From positions 12,914,001 through 12,978,000 of the forward strand of contig OU862919.1 in NCBI GenBank assembly GCA_917880885.1: a stretch of 64,000 nucleotides of DNA, written 5' to 3'. Shown piece by piece: positions 40,584 to 54,700 of this stretch (position 1 is its first letter; every line of letters starts with the position of its first letter). The notes beneath the pieces are model-generated. The model was given only the letters and a program-made list of their open reading frames with translations, was not told where the DNA came from and did no database searches. The position numbers and the translations under genes were made by a program. This DNA is from Limnephilus marmoratus. Its lineage: Eukaryota; Arthropoda; Insecta; Trichoptera; Limnephilidae.

Positions 40584-42698
40584 CTGGCTAGATTTCTAGC
40601 GAAAATATAAATGTAATGATCTGACCCATCTCTGACCTACATCAATGAAATGTGATGAAAAACTTTTGTTTAATTTTGGATTAAACTTAACGAAAGCAAG
40701 ATATAAATTAGGTTTGCTAGTTAATATGTACTAAGTAATACTAAAGTTTAGTTATTTAACTATAGGTTACCATACAAAAAGGTTTTGTGAACGAAATCCT
40801 TGAGGAGATTAAAATGTCTAGATGAGATCGTTGACAGATGATTAAATGCATGTTTATTTAAGCTGCATCATGAGATGCAGCTGTGCAATTAATATTTCAT
40901 CATTTATCCATAAATAATAGATTTTCTGTAAGTATAACCCAGCACTCATTTGAATATAGATAGCAATATGGTTAAAAATGCGATATGTGGGAGGTGTTTT
41001 CTTAGAAAGTTAACCTCAGTTTTCATTATTCATCACTGGATGAATCATCTTCAAGATCAATAACATAGCAGAACTTTTCATTTAACTTCGGATTCATTCA
41101 AATGTAGAGCGCTTTTTAAACTCAATTATAAAACAAGGAGACGTTTATCATTTAATTACTAAAAAAAAACTTTAATGTTTACAAACATGCATGACATTTT
41201 ACTACGTTTTTCGGGTAGAGACCACCGATAAAATAAGTGTTTTAAATTACCTAAAACTCAGGCTACACTTCTTAGTTTTTCACTCATGTAACATTTAGAA
41301 TATTCCAGTTTATTAAAACACTTCACAAAGTCAATATCGTAAACACTCGAGCAGACACAACACCACAAATACAAAATACAAACGAGACAGTCATAGAAAA
41401 ATAATGCACGCGCAGATGGTAGATGCTTCATAAAAACATAGAAAAATAGCGACCCTGCCCCCTCCTAGCGGCTGTTTGTAAAAACATTTTAGGGCTACCA
41501 CAAAAAATCGTTCTCATGGACGAAAAAGATAGAAATAAGATAATATGCTTGCATTATGTTATGTATTCTCTATGATATTTGTATTTTATATACTGAATAT
41601 TATATAATATAGTTCATAACTCTTTCACCTAGTTCTATCGTAATTTCTATCCCTCAAATAAAATTCATTCAATTCATCTTATCAAACGTAAATTATTTTC
41701 ATATCAACGAGATTTTATCAACAATATTATAATTGAACAACCGAAGATGCCCATTATAAAATTAATAAAAAATATGACGCATTGTTGGTTCCTAATACTA
41801 ACGATATTTTCCTGTAAAAAATTTCGACGCACTCACGACAGGAATTTTTTTCCTCATGTCGAGTAAAACAAAACCATAATTTATTTCTCACTCATTTCAA
41901 AAACTAAAAATAACATAACAAGAACACATCAGTTCTATGTTATTTACAAATAAATATAAATCGACCATTTTATTATTTGAAGGGTTTTTTGATCAATAAA
42001 TTTTATTCCAAGTAGGTACCCAACCGGAGCTACGTTTGCTTCGTATCTTTTTAGCAAGTAACTATGTGAACGCAGCCGCTGTTAAACAAAAAATACTAAA
42101 GGACGAAGCTTGGTTTTGTACCGTATTGGTTAGGTTACTTTTTTTCGTAATTTGGATAAAAATAGTGAACCAATGTAAGTAATGTATTTTTATTTCAATA
42201 GTCCATATTGGTGACCATATAAATCACGCATTCTGGCGAAGCACCGACTGCTACATTGGCCAATATTACGTGATGTAATTGTTACGCCCGAATCGCATAA
42301 TTGCTTCAAAAGTCAATAGAAATTCTACGTTTTACGAGCTGATTCCTCAGAAAAATACAAAATTCGCACAATACGCATTGAATCGATACGAAATTTCCTT
42401 TGTGTCACGTCTATTTTCTTGTTTGCTTACGTTTGTGTTGATTATTTGACATTTGGATACTAACCTTATAGTCATAACCATAACCTCACACGTCAGATTT
42501 TTGTCAGTCGAGTAAATAACACTAACGATTTTCTCAAGAAAGCATTGCCATTAAAATAATTGTATTTTATTTTAAGGATTTTGTAGTTTAAAAACTCTCC
42601 TTATCAAATTCCTTTGTTCTTCTTAGCGAGATAACTGAAAAGATTATTGTTTGTTTGTTTAGATAATTAATGCCACACTTGACCTGATAGAAGGAACC
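40584..42698. promoter_or_regulatory. Upstream region of the zinc-finger gene
   Basis: AT-rich, no ORF. TTTGTTTGTTTAG ending at 42662 is a good splice acceptor, so a 5'UTR intron probably ends there and 42663-42698 is 5'UTR. Transcription start and core promoter could not be assigned. A short perfect hairpin GCTGCATC-atga-GATGCAGC is near 40861-40880. Confidence 0.4.
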
Positions 42699-42743
42699 AT
42701 GGAGGGAGGCAGCTTTACGCTGCGGTGGGATGATGACCCTCGC
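42699..42743 (+). CDS. Zinc-finger gene, exon 1 (coding part)
   Basis: ATG in the context GGAACCATGG, an excellent initiation context. Fifteen codons (MEGGSFTLRWDDDPR), donor CGC|GTAAGC, phase 0. Confidence 0.85.
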
Positions 42744-45700
42744 GTAAGCATAATTCTATATTTCTACATATATATATTTTTTTTAACTTACAAAGGAAAC
42801 ACTTAATCATATTGTTTTTATTTAACTTTTTATAAATATTAACCCATTTTACAATGAATATTTCACCGACATCGTATTTTTAACATAATGCATTCGGACA
42901 TGAATACAATCAAATTATCCTTCCTCTGACGCTGCAAGTTATCATTTTTTACGAGAATGACAGTTGATTTAGCATGGTATTAAAGTTTTAAAAATTCCCC
43001 CAACGTACAGAGTGGAGGGGTAATCACTGAGGAAGTCATCTGCGACATGGAAACAGTACAAAACCAGTACGTCCCAATGGATGGCCATTCGTCACATCTT
43101 GTAAGTTTCTCATTCTTTATTACATAAAATGGTAAACTTTCGGAATGATTGGATACGCTTAACCTCCCATCTGTCGCGAGCCTGCCGGCGGCCCCAAATT
43201 TGTTTTATTTTTTAAATTTAATTTTAACCCTTATGTATAAAGAAACTGTATAAAGTACAAGGTCAGAATCGCTTGCACCAATATCAATTTATCTAGGACC
43301 TAGGTATACTATTTGATTATTGTAGCTACTTTGAATTATTTTAAAAGAATTTTCTATGAAATTTGCTGGCATTTTTTCGAAATACCATCCAACGTTCAAC
43401 AGGTTAATACAAATATTTTTTAGAAAAAACCTATTGATTCACCTTAATTACTTTGACACAAAATATCATAGAATACTGACATAAAATTTAAATTATTGTG
43501 AATGACTGTCAGCTAGCTATCATCCCATACGACCGAAGCCAATTTTCATTTTATCTGATTTTTTAAATGCAGTATTTTCCATCGCTCCGAATGCAAATAG
43601 TTGTCGTGTAATTAAGTTAAAACAAAAGTTTTTTTTCTAAAAATATTCACATTATTAAGGAGGGGAATCTGGTCCAGCCAATCGAAAAATTTTCCTTTTT
43701 TTTTTTCAAAAAATTCTAATAAAAGGAATATTTCTGAATATGTCTGAAAACTAAAACATGTTTTTGAAAAGTGATTAAATAAACTTTCAAATTTTATAAT
43801 TTGAAATAAACTTACAATTATTGAAATATAAATTTTTTTACTGCAAACAATTTTTTCTTAAATGTCTCATCTCACGATTTTTTAGCTAAAATTACTGATA
43901 AACAAAAAAAATAACACAAATATTTTATTATGCAAATGTATTATTATAAACATTATCGTCAACTCATTTTTTTGTCGTTTTATGTAAAAATAATACCCAA
44001 GGTTTCTATTTTTTTTTCACATTGCGGTTGGAAACTTTGGTTTCATAAAGGTGTACATTTGAATTATTTTGTGGTTGACTTTCAGATTTGTATGTAAGGG
44101 TCGACCGAGATCTCGGTCTCGGTCTCGGCATTCTCGGCTACAAATTCTACCGAGAACTCTGTCTCGGTTCTCGGCGAAAAATCGCCGAGATTCTGGGCCA
44201 TAACCGAGACTGTTGTAAGTAGGTGCGGTATAGGATAATGGGATTCAAATCTACCGCGCGCATCCACATTCATCACTTGGTGTCAGTGCATGAGCGAGCT
44301 GTCGATTGTGATTGGTCAGATAAAAAAGTTTTTACAGCACCGCCTACTAGTGTAGCAGGTGAACAGCTCTCTAGCATAGCTGGTCAATTATACGACATGA
44401 GGCGACACTCTTTGAAGGGTCAAAATGCAGAAAAATAACTTTTTATGTGCTACAACATCATGTTCTTCAATTTTGATAATTAAAACTATTTAAAACAAAT
44501 TATTATTACATTCTTAAATATACTATATTATGTAAAAATATAATTTTTTTTTCTCAATTTATCTATTCTCGGTCTTGGCCGAGATTTTAATTTAGTCTCG
44601 GTCTCGGCCGAGAACGAAAAACCTGTCTCGGTCGACCCTTATTTGTATGTAAGGCGTGGTGTTTTCTCTTTCTACCACCGTTTAGATAATATTTCTAACC
44701 ATGATAGAAAGGGAGACTCAAAGATTTCTATGAGACCATATGAGTTGTTCCGAAAAGCCAACAAATTAGCCTGAGGGGTTAATAGGCAAAAGTTGCTGTG
44801 GCTTTATAAAAATCAGTTTTCTGTGACTACCAAGTATGAAATTAGTTTTGTCAATGATCTTCATCATCTAATCATCCCAATAATTCCAGGGTGGAGACAG
44901 CATGATTGCCGACACGGACCAGATAGCTGCCGAGAACCTGATCTTCCTGGCCCAGGATGTGGTGGGGCAGCTGGGCTACAGCCACATGCAGCACGAGGAG
45001 TACACCGACCACCCCGACATGGAGCCGGGCGCCGAGGAGGAGTGCCAGGTCACCGAGGAGGTTATCACTGATGATTGGGTGCAGCCCAACGGCCAGGAGA
45101 GGTACATACTTCTACTATACAACTCTCCACAGTAATAGTGTTGAGTACCTCATACAAGAGGCACCTCAAATGTCCCATGCAAACACGTAAAATGTCCCCC
45201 CACCTCACAAAATGTATTTGTACCAGCTCTTTTTCTTTGTATTACTACAAATGTCATGTCATATTGTCGCGCATGGGACAAATACGAAGGGGGACAAATA
45301 TGAGGTGTGAGGTGGTTGGTTTATTGGACAACATTCATGTCATGTTACGTATGGGACAAATATGAAGGGGGGACAAATTTGAGGTGTGAGATGGTTGGTT
45401 TATAGGACTACATTCATTTCATGTCACGTATGGGACAAATATGAGGTGAGGTGTGAGGTGGTTGGTGTATTGGACTACATGTCATGTCACGTTGCCACGT
45501 ATGGCACAAATATGAGGTGAGGTATGAGGTGGTTGGTGTATTTTATGATATTTTTTTATTAGAACCGTGAGGTGGTTGGGGTGAGCCTTTCACATATATT
45601 GTGAATACCGCACAAGCGTCCCAACTGCTCACAATTTTTTTTTTTATTAAATGTATCCTTTTGTTCTAAATTACTGTTAAGTGAATACCGCACAAGAGTA

Positions 45701-48700
45701 CCAACTGCTCGAAAAAAAACTTTTTAAATATTTTTTTATTGTAAAGTATTGTGAGTGGTTGAGGGAGTCCCTTTGACTTCTCCGGCCTTACGCCTTGCAC
45801 CACTGGAGGGATGGATTAATAAGCATCCCCAAAGATGACATAGGGTCTTAGGGAAATTTTTGTGGAGCTGATGTAAAAAAACACCTCCCCCCCCCCCCCC
45901 GTAAGCGAAAATATTTTGTAACACCTCACCTCAAATGAGGTGGGACACCTCAACACCTCATTTCGATATTTGAGTACCTCATACAAACTCATCCTGATGT
46001 CATGTCCTACCCAACACTACACAGTAATAAGAAAAGAAATCAATACAATAGTAATAGTAGAAAAGTCGGGGATGCCCAAGGAAGACGTGGCATGTTCAAG
46101 CGAATCAAATATTTGAGTCGGGTCATGTCAAGAGTAAGCTTTTTAGGTCATCAATATCATCAGCTATGTACTATTTTCTAGCATATAAAACCTTTACATA
46201 TACATATATGTATAATTTTTTGTTTGTTACAGAGTTGATGTTCCCTTGGACCAACTCGCGATGGCCGCCATAGAACTTAACAATGAAGAAAATAACATTG
46301 ATGTTCCTCTTCCTACAGATCAGGTATGTAACTGTTTTATCAGAGATGATATTTTTTTCTGTTTTAAGTATGAAACCAGCAACAGATCTATTCTTGAATT
46401 AATTCAAAAGCTATCGTAACATCAGAATAACATTTAGTACACTTGACGACTTCAAAAGCTATTGTAACATCAGAATAACATTTAGTACACTTGACGACTT
46501 CAATGATGACGAAATGTCTAATTTATTTTATGTATCATTTTCTGTTTTCCAACTCCCATATTAACGAGTGTAACTTGTCTATTCTACGCTTTCCAAATTG
46601 TAGAATGTAAAAACCAAAAATCTTCCAGATTGTAATGTTAATGAGAATTTAAATTGCCATAGCTAAACACAAATCTTCATCTTTTCTTGTTTCTTAAAAT
46701 CTGCCTCTTATCATAATAATTGATTTTAACAGATTTTGGAGAACAAATAAAATGACTGCATTTTTTAAGATAAGGGAACGTACTAGTACTGGGCGTTGAC
46801 GATAATTCTATCCAACGCCAACGTCGTTATCGTTGGCAATTTTCAACTGTTGAAAATAGCTGTTGTAAATAACGTCGACGCAACTATAATAGGAGATCGA
46901 CACGATACTAACAAAAAAACATAAAAAAAATATATCAAAATCGTATTAAGGAATCCCTTTTAACAGGTGGTTCCCCGAATCATTGATGTATTATTAATTA
47001 TTATTATCTCTATGCCCCACGCCCCACACACGTAATAATAATCCTATAATAACGTTGAAAGTTGAAACTGTTGGAAGACGTTGGTTTCGGTGTTGAAATA
47101 TTACCCCGTTGAAGATATATTTTGCTAGTCACTGATAAATTCGCTTGTGGCTTGGCGCTACAGATCGGCCGTATTGGACGGGAAAATAAAAAAAATCGTG
47201 CAGTAGGTACGTACATTACCAAAAGACCATGTCTAATTGGGTATAATATCGTTCACGAAGTGTGATCTCTTGACCCTTTTGATTATATCATTCCAACACC
47301 GTTGAAAACAATAGGTACAAAACTTAACTGTTAGGCAACCGGCGTTGATAATTATCTATAGGTTATTTTTTGCTTGTCGTTGATAAATTTGATTGTTCCC
47401 TGGCGCTGCGTATCGGCCGTATTGGATGGGAAAATAAAAAAAATCGTGCAGTAGGTACGTTCATTACCAAAAGACCTTGTGTAATTGGGTATAATATTCA
47501 CGAAGTGTGATCTCTTGACCCTTTTGATTATATCATTCCAACACCGTTGAAAACAATAGGTACAAAACTTAGCTGTTAGGCGACCGACATTGACAATTAT
47601 CAATAGGTTATTTTTTTGCTTGTCGTTGATAAATTTGATTGTCCCCTGGCGCTGCGTATCGGCCGTATTGGATGGGAAAATAAAATAAAAAGTGCAGTAG
47701 TTACGTACATTTCCAAAAGACCCTTTAAAATATCGAGTAATGTTGTTCACGAAGTACAAACTCCTAACCCTTTTTATTTATTAGGCAGTTGAATCGTTGG
47801 TTGACTGCGTTGAATAATATTCGCATGTAGGTATTATATTTCAACTGTTGGCGCTAATTATTTTCAACAGCGTTGGACGTTGAAGCAATATAACTATTGT
47901 TTCCAACGGCTAGTTATATTTTAATACAGTATTAGAACGTACCCATACTACGTGACCAACTTTTTGCAATTTTTAACTCCCCCCCCCCCCCTCGGTGACC
48001 AAAAACCTATTGGTCCCCGCCGCTCATTTGTACCAAGCGTAGTATTTTGGAGACCCCACCCCCAACAGGTCACGTAGTATGTGTACGTTCCCTAAGTTAG
48101 GAATTAATCTGATTGAAATAACACATTGAAAAAGTTGTGGCACCGAATTTGACAGAACTTTTTTCTTAAGGCAGGTCCAGAGCTCAAACATTAGTCGCGA
48201 CTTGCCGTGAAAGTTCATCAAACATCACATCATCATTTTTTGTTTTCCGTCTCCTCCGTTTGATTAAACTAAACACGGTTGAAAGATTGGTGCGATGTTC
48301 GAGCGATCACACAATTTGGCTTGTGGTCTGCAATAAGGACGTGTCGACGCTTAAGCAATGAGCACTTGACGTTTGACGTTTTTGGCGTTTATATCAATGT
48401 TAAAATGCGTTCTGATGAAAAAGAGATGCATCAGGGAGAAAACACAGATATTTTAATAGATATTTATTTATCAGGAAAGATTTCCGACTAATATCGGTTA
48501 TTGCACGACCTAAAGTTACTATTGAGAATTTAAAGTGCGTAAATATTTACGTCAAAAACAGAATAATTATAAATATTTGATATTATATTATAATTTTATT
48601 ATCAAATATTTTTATTATTATATTATGTTTAGGTATAATAATATTTTAAACTCGTGATTATGCCCGCTCGTTGCACATAACCACAAAAGGCCGTTCCGTT

Positions 48701-51700
48701 AATTCTCCATACACAACCGCATTGCGCGGCATCTGTCAACAAATGAATTATTCTCCCCCTGCCGGCCCCTGCCTTCTCGCTTCACCCGGGATGGAATGTT
48801 TAGGAAATGTTTTCCGTCGATCATGGGAAGCTTGAAACACAACAAAAGTTGACAATATAGCGGGGTCCAGAGCTCGTCATTTGTCACAACAAGTCAATGA
48901 ATTTATCAAGTTTGTCAATAAATATTCTCAACTTTTGTTGTTTCGAGTTTAGTTGTGCTTTCCATGTTCGACGGAAAACATTTCCCAAACACTCCATCCC
49001 GGGTGAAGCGGGAAGGCAGGCGGGGGGGGGGGGATTCATTTTTTGACAGATGCCGCGCAATGCGGTCGTGTGGGGAGAATTAACGGAACGGCCGACTTTT
49101 GTGGTTATGTGCAATGAGCAGGCATATTCACGAGTTTAAAATATTATTATACTACGTATAATATTATAATAAATATATTTGATAATAAAATTATAATATA
49201 ATATCAAATATTTATAATTATTCTGTTTTTGACGTAAATATTTACGCACTCTAAATTCGTAACTTTAGGTCGTGCCGTAATCGATATTAGTCAGAAATCT
49301 TTCCTGATTATTCAAGTTGGCATGGTGAACACAATTTGACAAGTAGTACCTACATAACATAATAATAAAGTACATAATAACAATGTATGGCTGTTTATGA
49401 AATTTGCGTTTTTGTGTAAAATCATTTCAAGGGCACTGTACATTACTGTACAAAGACATGTTACGCATCCACGTTCCCGCGCGGCGCGGAGAATATTTCA
49501 GGCGTTTCTCGATACCGAATAATTATGTTAATATTTGTTACTATATTATAATTATATTATCAAATATATTTATTATAATATTATACGTAGGTATAATAAT
49601 ATTTTAAACTCGTGATTATTTAAGCTCGCTCATTATACATTACACATAACCTCAAAAAGTCGTTCGGTTTGTTCTTCCATAAATACGACCACACCGCGCG
49701 GCTCCTGTCAATTAAATGAATTATACCCCCCCGCCGGCTCCCGCCTGCTTCCCGTTTCACCCGGGATGAAGTGTTTTGGAAATGTTTTCCGTCGAACACG
49801 GGAAGCACAACTAAACTCGAAACATTGACAAGCTTGATAAAATCATTGACTTGTTGTGAGACTGTCAATGATTTTATCAAGACAAATTGAGACAAATGAC
49901 GAGCTCTGGACCCCGCTTTTATGATGTTGATGACAAACATTGAATGTTGTTATGGGACTGTCAAGGCAAATGACGAAGCTATGGACCCGAATTTATATTG
50001 ATTGTTTAATTTTTTTTGTCAGGATGAGTACACGGCCCAGCGTCCCTACCCGTGCGACTTCTGCTCTCGTCGCTTCCGCAAGAAGGCCAACCTGATGAAC
50101 CACATGGTGGCGCACCAGAATGACCGCCCCTTCGGCTGCAACCTGTGCGGTGCTCGCTACGTGCGGCGCTGCGACCTTCTCAACCACCTCAAGGTGCACG
50201 CCTTTGTGCCCGATGATGGGGAAGACGGCAATGGTGACTATGGTAAGTTAGGCCTTCTTTCCAAGGGATAAGCATGTATCCGGTAGTTGACGATTTAATC
50301 TTAGCATCCACTGCCATACATCTGCGTGGAGATTCATACACAGACACTTGTTGCTAACATAACGTAAACTCGTCGGCGATTCCATTCTCCCGCTACCAGC
50401 CGGGCAGGGCTGTTCCGACACACTTTATCGAAACTTTAAACATGGCGCCACTTGCATCAGATATTTTGTAACGATGCATGTGTATATCCATGTTTAAGAA
50501 GGGCCTTAGATTGCCTTAAATTTACCCTTTTGTTTAACAAGGCTGTTTGCACCAATCAATGGTCAGTCACAAAAACTTCACAAGTATTGTTGTTTTATCG
50601 ATACTTTATTGTTCAAAAAATGTGTTTCGGTAAATAAAATAAACGATAGTTCAAAATAAATGCACAAAATATTACTTCAAAAGTATTCTTTCCGAGATTT
50701 CATATGATGTGTGGACAAAAAATCCTGGCCCACATTGGGTTAAGGCAAATGACCATCGAATGTGGACTTGGTAAGTCTTGGCTCCTATCAATTCAATATC
50801 CTTGTAAGCATTTGGGTAGTTTTCAGTGAAATTGTCATTCAGATTCGCACCAACCCGCATGCGAACGAAATTGATTTAAATTGAATTGAACTGTAAATTG
50901 ATTTGCGCAAAAGGCTTTTAGGAAAAACTTATTTTTCCCTTTTTCTGTGTTGATGTTGGGAGATGCTGTGTGGAAGAAGTGAATATTGATTTTCAAGGGA
51001 CCTTTATTGTGGGAGAGAGAAAACATGAAAGCCGGCAAGTTTTTGAACAGCCAGAGCTGTGCACAAGAATGAGACAAAACAGTTAAAAACATCCCGTTTT
51101 CATCCGCCATATATCAACCATGTGCAATCTTTAGCAGGGGGTAAAACTCTACAATCAGGGAACTTTACTAAATTCATAAAATACATCAAAAAGCCGCCTG
51201 CTGGGCCTAGCACAGCACAAACTGAAAAAAGTTTTACTAATGAATCCCGTCCTCCTCGCTACTCTAATATGCAGAGGTGATTAAAACACATCTGGGCGCA
51301 AGGATGTATATTGGGAACTGGCCCGGTTTCAAGCGTTTGTAGTTGCCCACACAATGGGTAGGTATTGCATTTCCACGCTACAGGTGGCAGGTTAAAATTG
51401 TTATATGTTATCTGCTTCATAAATCTCATGGGATCTTTCAGCTATTTCTTGTTGATTACTTGTGATTAACTTTCTTTTTTCTTTCAGAAATGATGCAGGA
51501 GATGGTTAATAATTTACCACCCGCAACCAAACGCAAAGGTCGAAGACGATCCCGCCAATCATCTGAGGTAATTATACTTACCATAATTTTCAACCCCTTT
51601 TCCTAGTTGTACCATTTGAAATTTCACTGTTTCAACAGGGATATACACATGTGTCCAACGCAGGCATAAGCCTCCTGGAACAGTCCCTCTGGAAGATTTA

Positions 51701-54700
51701 GTTGCTGAATATGGTAGTCGCTTATGCTGTGGCCCATGTCCTTGTATAGATTCTTGTCTACCCCTTAGAAGTAGTGTTGAGTACCTCATACAAGAGGCAC
51801 CTCAAATGTCCCATACAAACACGTAAAATGTCCCCCCACCTCACAATATGTATTTGTACCAACTCTTTTTCTTTGTATTACTAAAAATATGAAGGGGGGA
51901 CAATATGAAGGAGGGACAAACATGAGGTGTGAGGTGGTTTGTTTTGTTGGACTACATTCATGTCACGTACGGGACAAATATGAGATGAGGTGTGAGGTGG
52001 TTGGTGTATTGGACTACATGTCATGTCACGTTGTCACGTATGGGACAAATATGAGGTGAGGTGTGAGGTGGTTGATGTATTAAACTACATGTCATGTCAC
52101 GCATAGTTTGGGACAAATGTATGAGGTGGTGAGGCGTGAAGTGTTTGTATATTCTATGACATTTTTGTATTAGAACCGTAAGGTGGTGATGGGGTAAGCC
52201 AATTCATATATTGTGAACACCGCAGAAGCGACCCAACTGCTCCGAAATTTTTATTTTTTTATTCTAAATTATTGTTAAGTGAATACCGCACAAGAGTACC
52301 AACTGCTCGAAAAACAAAAAAAAATTAATATTTTTTTGTTGTAAATTTTTGTTATGTGAATACACAAAACAATAATTTATGAGCACAAGAGTACCAACTG
52401 CTCCCAAAAAAAATTTTTTTTGAAATTTTTTTTTATTGTAAATTATTGTTATGTGAATACACAAAATAATAATTTATGAGCACAATAGTCCCAACTGCAC
52501 GAAATTTTTTTTTTTTTTTTAATTTTTTTTATTGTAAATTATTGTTATGTGAATAAACAAAACAATAATTTATGAGCACAAGAGTCCAACTGCTCCAAAA
52601 AAAAATTTTTTTTGAAATTTTTTTTTTATTGTAAATTATTGTTATGTGAATACACAAAATAATAATTAATGAGCACAGTAGTCCCAACTGCTGGAAAAAA
52701 AATATTTTTTTTAAATTTTTTTGTTGTAAATTATTGTTATGTGAATACACAAAATAATAATTTATGAGCACAATAGTCCCAACTGCTCGAAAAAATTTTT
52801 TTTTTTAAATTTTTTTATTTTAAATTATTGTTATATGTTATGTAAATACCGCACAAGATTCCCAACAGCTCCCAAGGGAGGGAGGATGAGGCAGTGTTGT
52901 GATGAGGTGGAGGGGGTTGCTGAGGAGGGGGAGGGATAAGAGGGGGGGTGCAGGGAGGGGGGTGCAGGGGGGGGATCAGAAGGGAGGTGCAGGGAGGGGA
53001 TCAGATGGTGAAGGTGGGGAGGGGGTAGGCCTTTTTTATATCCATTTTTCGTATTACAAAAAATAACAGACACGGGAGGCGGGTATGGGTACCGCCACCC
53101 CGGTATTTATTAGAAAACCAACACCTCTGAACCAAGAAAATCAAGCTGAAGGAAAAAAACCAGCCACCCCCCCCCCCCCCCCCCCGTAACCGAAAATATT
53201 TTGTAACACCTCACCTCGAATGAGGTGGGACACCTCATTTCAATATTTGAGTACCTCATACAAACTCATCCTGATATCGTGTCCTACCCAACACTACTTA
53301 GAAGAATCATTTGGAGATCTGTTTTCAATTGTTGAATTGTAGGTGGAACCATGACTTTAAATGTGCAAACTAACAGAATATTTACACTAGGAACAGTTTA
53401 TATTTTAGCCATAATCGATTCATTAGCTGCTTTTTATATTCCCACATTTACGGAACAGCGACGGTACAAAAAGTAATAAACATACGTTCCTTATCACAAT
53501 AATGCTTGTTATCATGTTTGATAGTAGGCTGTCATTTCATACTCATATTCAGATGGCTTGTAGCACACTGGGCTTTGTTCTGCGTACTGCAAGGAATTTT
53601 AGAGACACCCGGGTTCTCATAATTCTATTCAATTCCTTAGTAAGGCGTAAACTTGAAAGTGGGTCGGTAATTTGGAGTCCTCATCAAGTAAAATATTCCC
53701 TCATGTTGGAGACAGTTCAGAAAAAAATTCTAGATTTCTGTACATGAGGGAGTATGGCTATTACCCGTTGCTCTATCCTACCGACTTTCTTTTGGGTATG
53801 CTCAGAATGAACCATCTACGGGTCAAAAGGGATGTACACCTTGCTACTCATTTCTTCAGATTGAATCGCGGATGGTTTGAAAACTCATCTTCGCCACCAA
53901 CAGCATAGACTGTTCTTTTCCGGCCTGCAGGATTAACTTGCCAATGGTCATGCCGGTCGGGAGAGCAATCTTGCTGTTGAACAGAATTAATTCGGATGTC
54001 AACATATTTAGCGTTAGTGAAGCTGCCTTTAAAAGGCTAGCTCTAGCTTGTATAGTTTGTATGCCTACCATTTATGTTCAATGTAATAAATACTGTTACA
54101 AATGTATTTTAAAAAAAACAATAATATGTTAAATTTGTAATGTTTTTGAAAGAATAAAAATAAATTGAATTGGAATTGAATGCTGCAGCTTTTACTTACA
54201 CATTAAACAATGGTGAGATAAAAGATGAAGCACGTATTTCTGTTTCCTCCAAAGGAAAAATAGTACTTTGGAGGAAACAGATATACGTACATTGTGTGCA
54301 TCTTTTGTCTGGCCATTATTTAATGTGTAAGATAGAGCTGCAGCATTATTGTGATAAGGAACGTATGTTTAATGCCTTTTTTATACCATTGCTGTTCTGT
54401 AAACGTGGGAATATTAAAAGCAGCAATTGTTTTTGGTGGCGTTAATTCGTTCTAATCGATAATCATTTCTATTTCAGAACGGTTCCTTCTCCTACTCCTT
54501 TGAAGCGGAAACATCCGTAGCGGCGCGCACGCAGATGTACGGTGGGCAGGGTGCGGGCCAGGGCGGAGGTAGTGCTGCTGCAGGGGTGGGCAGCAGTGGC
54601 AACAGCGGCGCCGGCGTGGTGGCAGCCCTGCCCAGCGTGGTGGCCCGCTTCCAGGTCACTGACCCTCGCCGCCCGTTTGTCTGCCAACACTGCGGGGTTG

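Larger units (their letters stand above)
46324..50022 (+). other. Intron 4 (3.7 kb), repeat-rich
   Basis: Holds the family C MITE with a nested hAT element (46774-48092), a palindrome of about 840 bp (48470-49307) and a third copy of its arm (49535-49830). A 62-bp direct duplication of AAAAGCTATCGTAACATCAG and its neighbours is at 46405-46500. Confidence 0.8.

Noticed and set aside
47352..47759. 135-codon minus-strand ORF with internal repeats
   Set aside because: Antisense reading of the tandem units in the hAT-type element 46784-47934.
52264..52771. Hydrophobic repetitive minus-strand ORFs that look like membrane proteins
   Set aside because: They arise from A/T-run-rich tandem units of the family H element.
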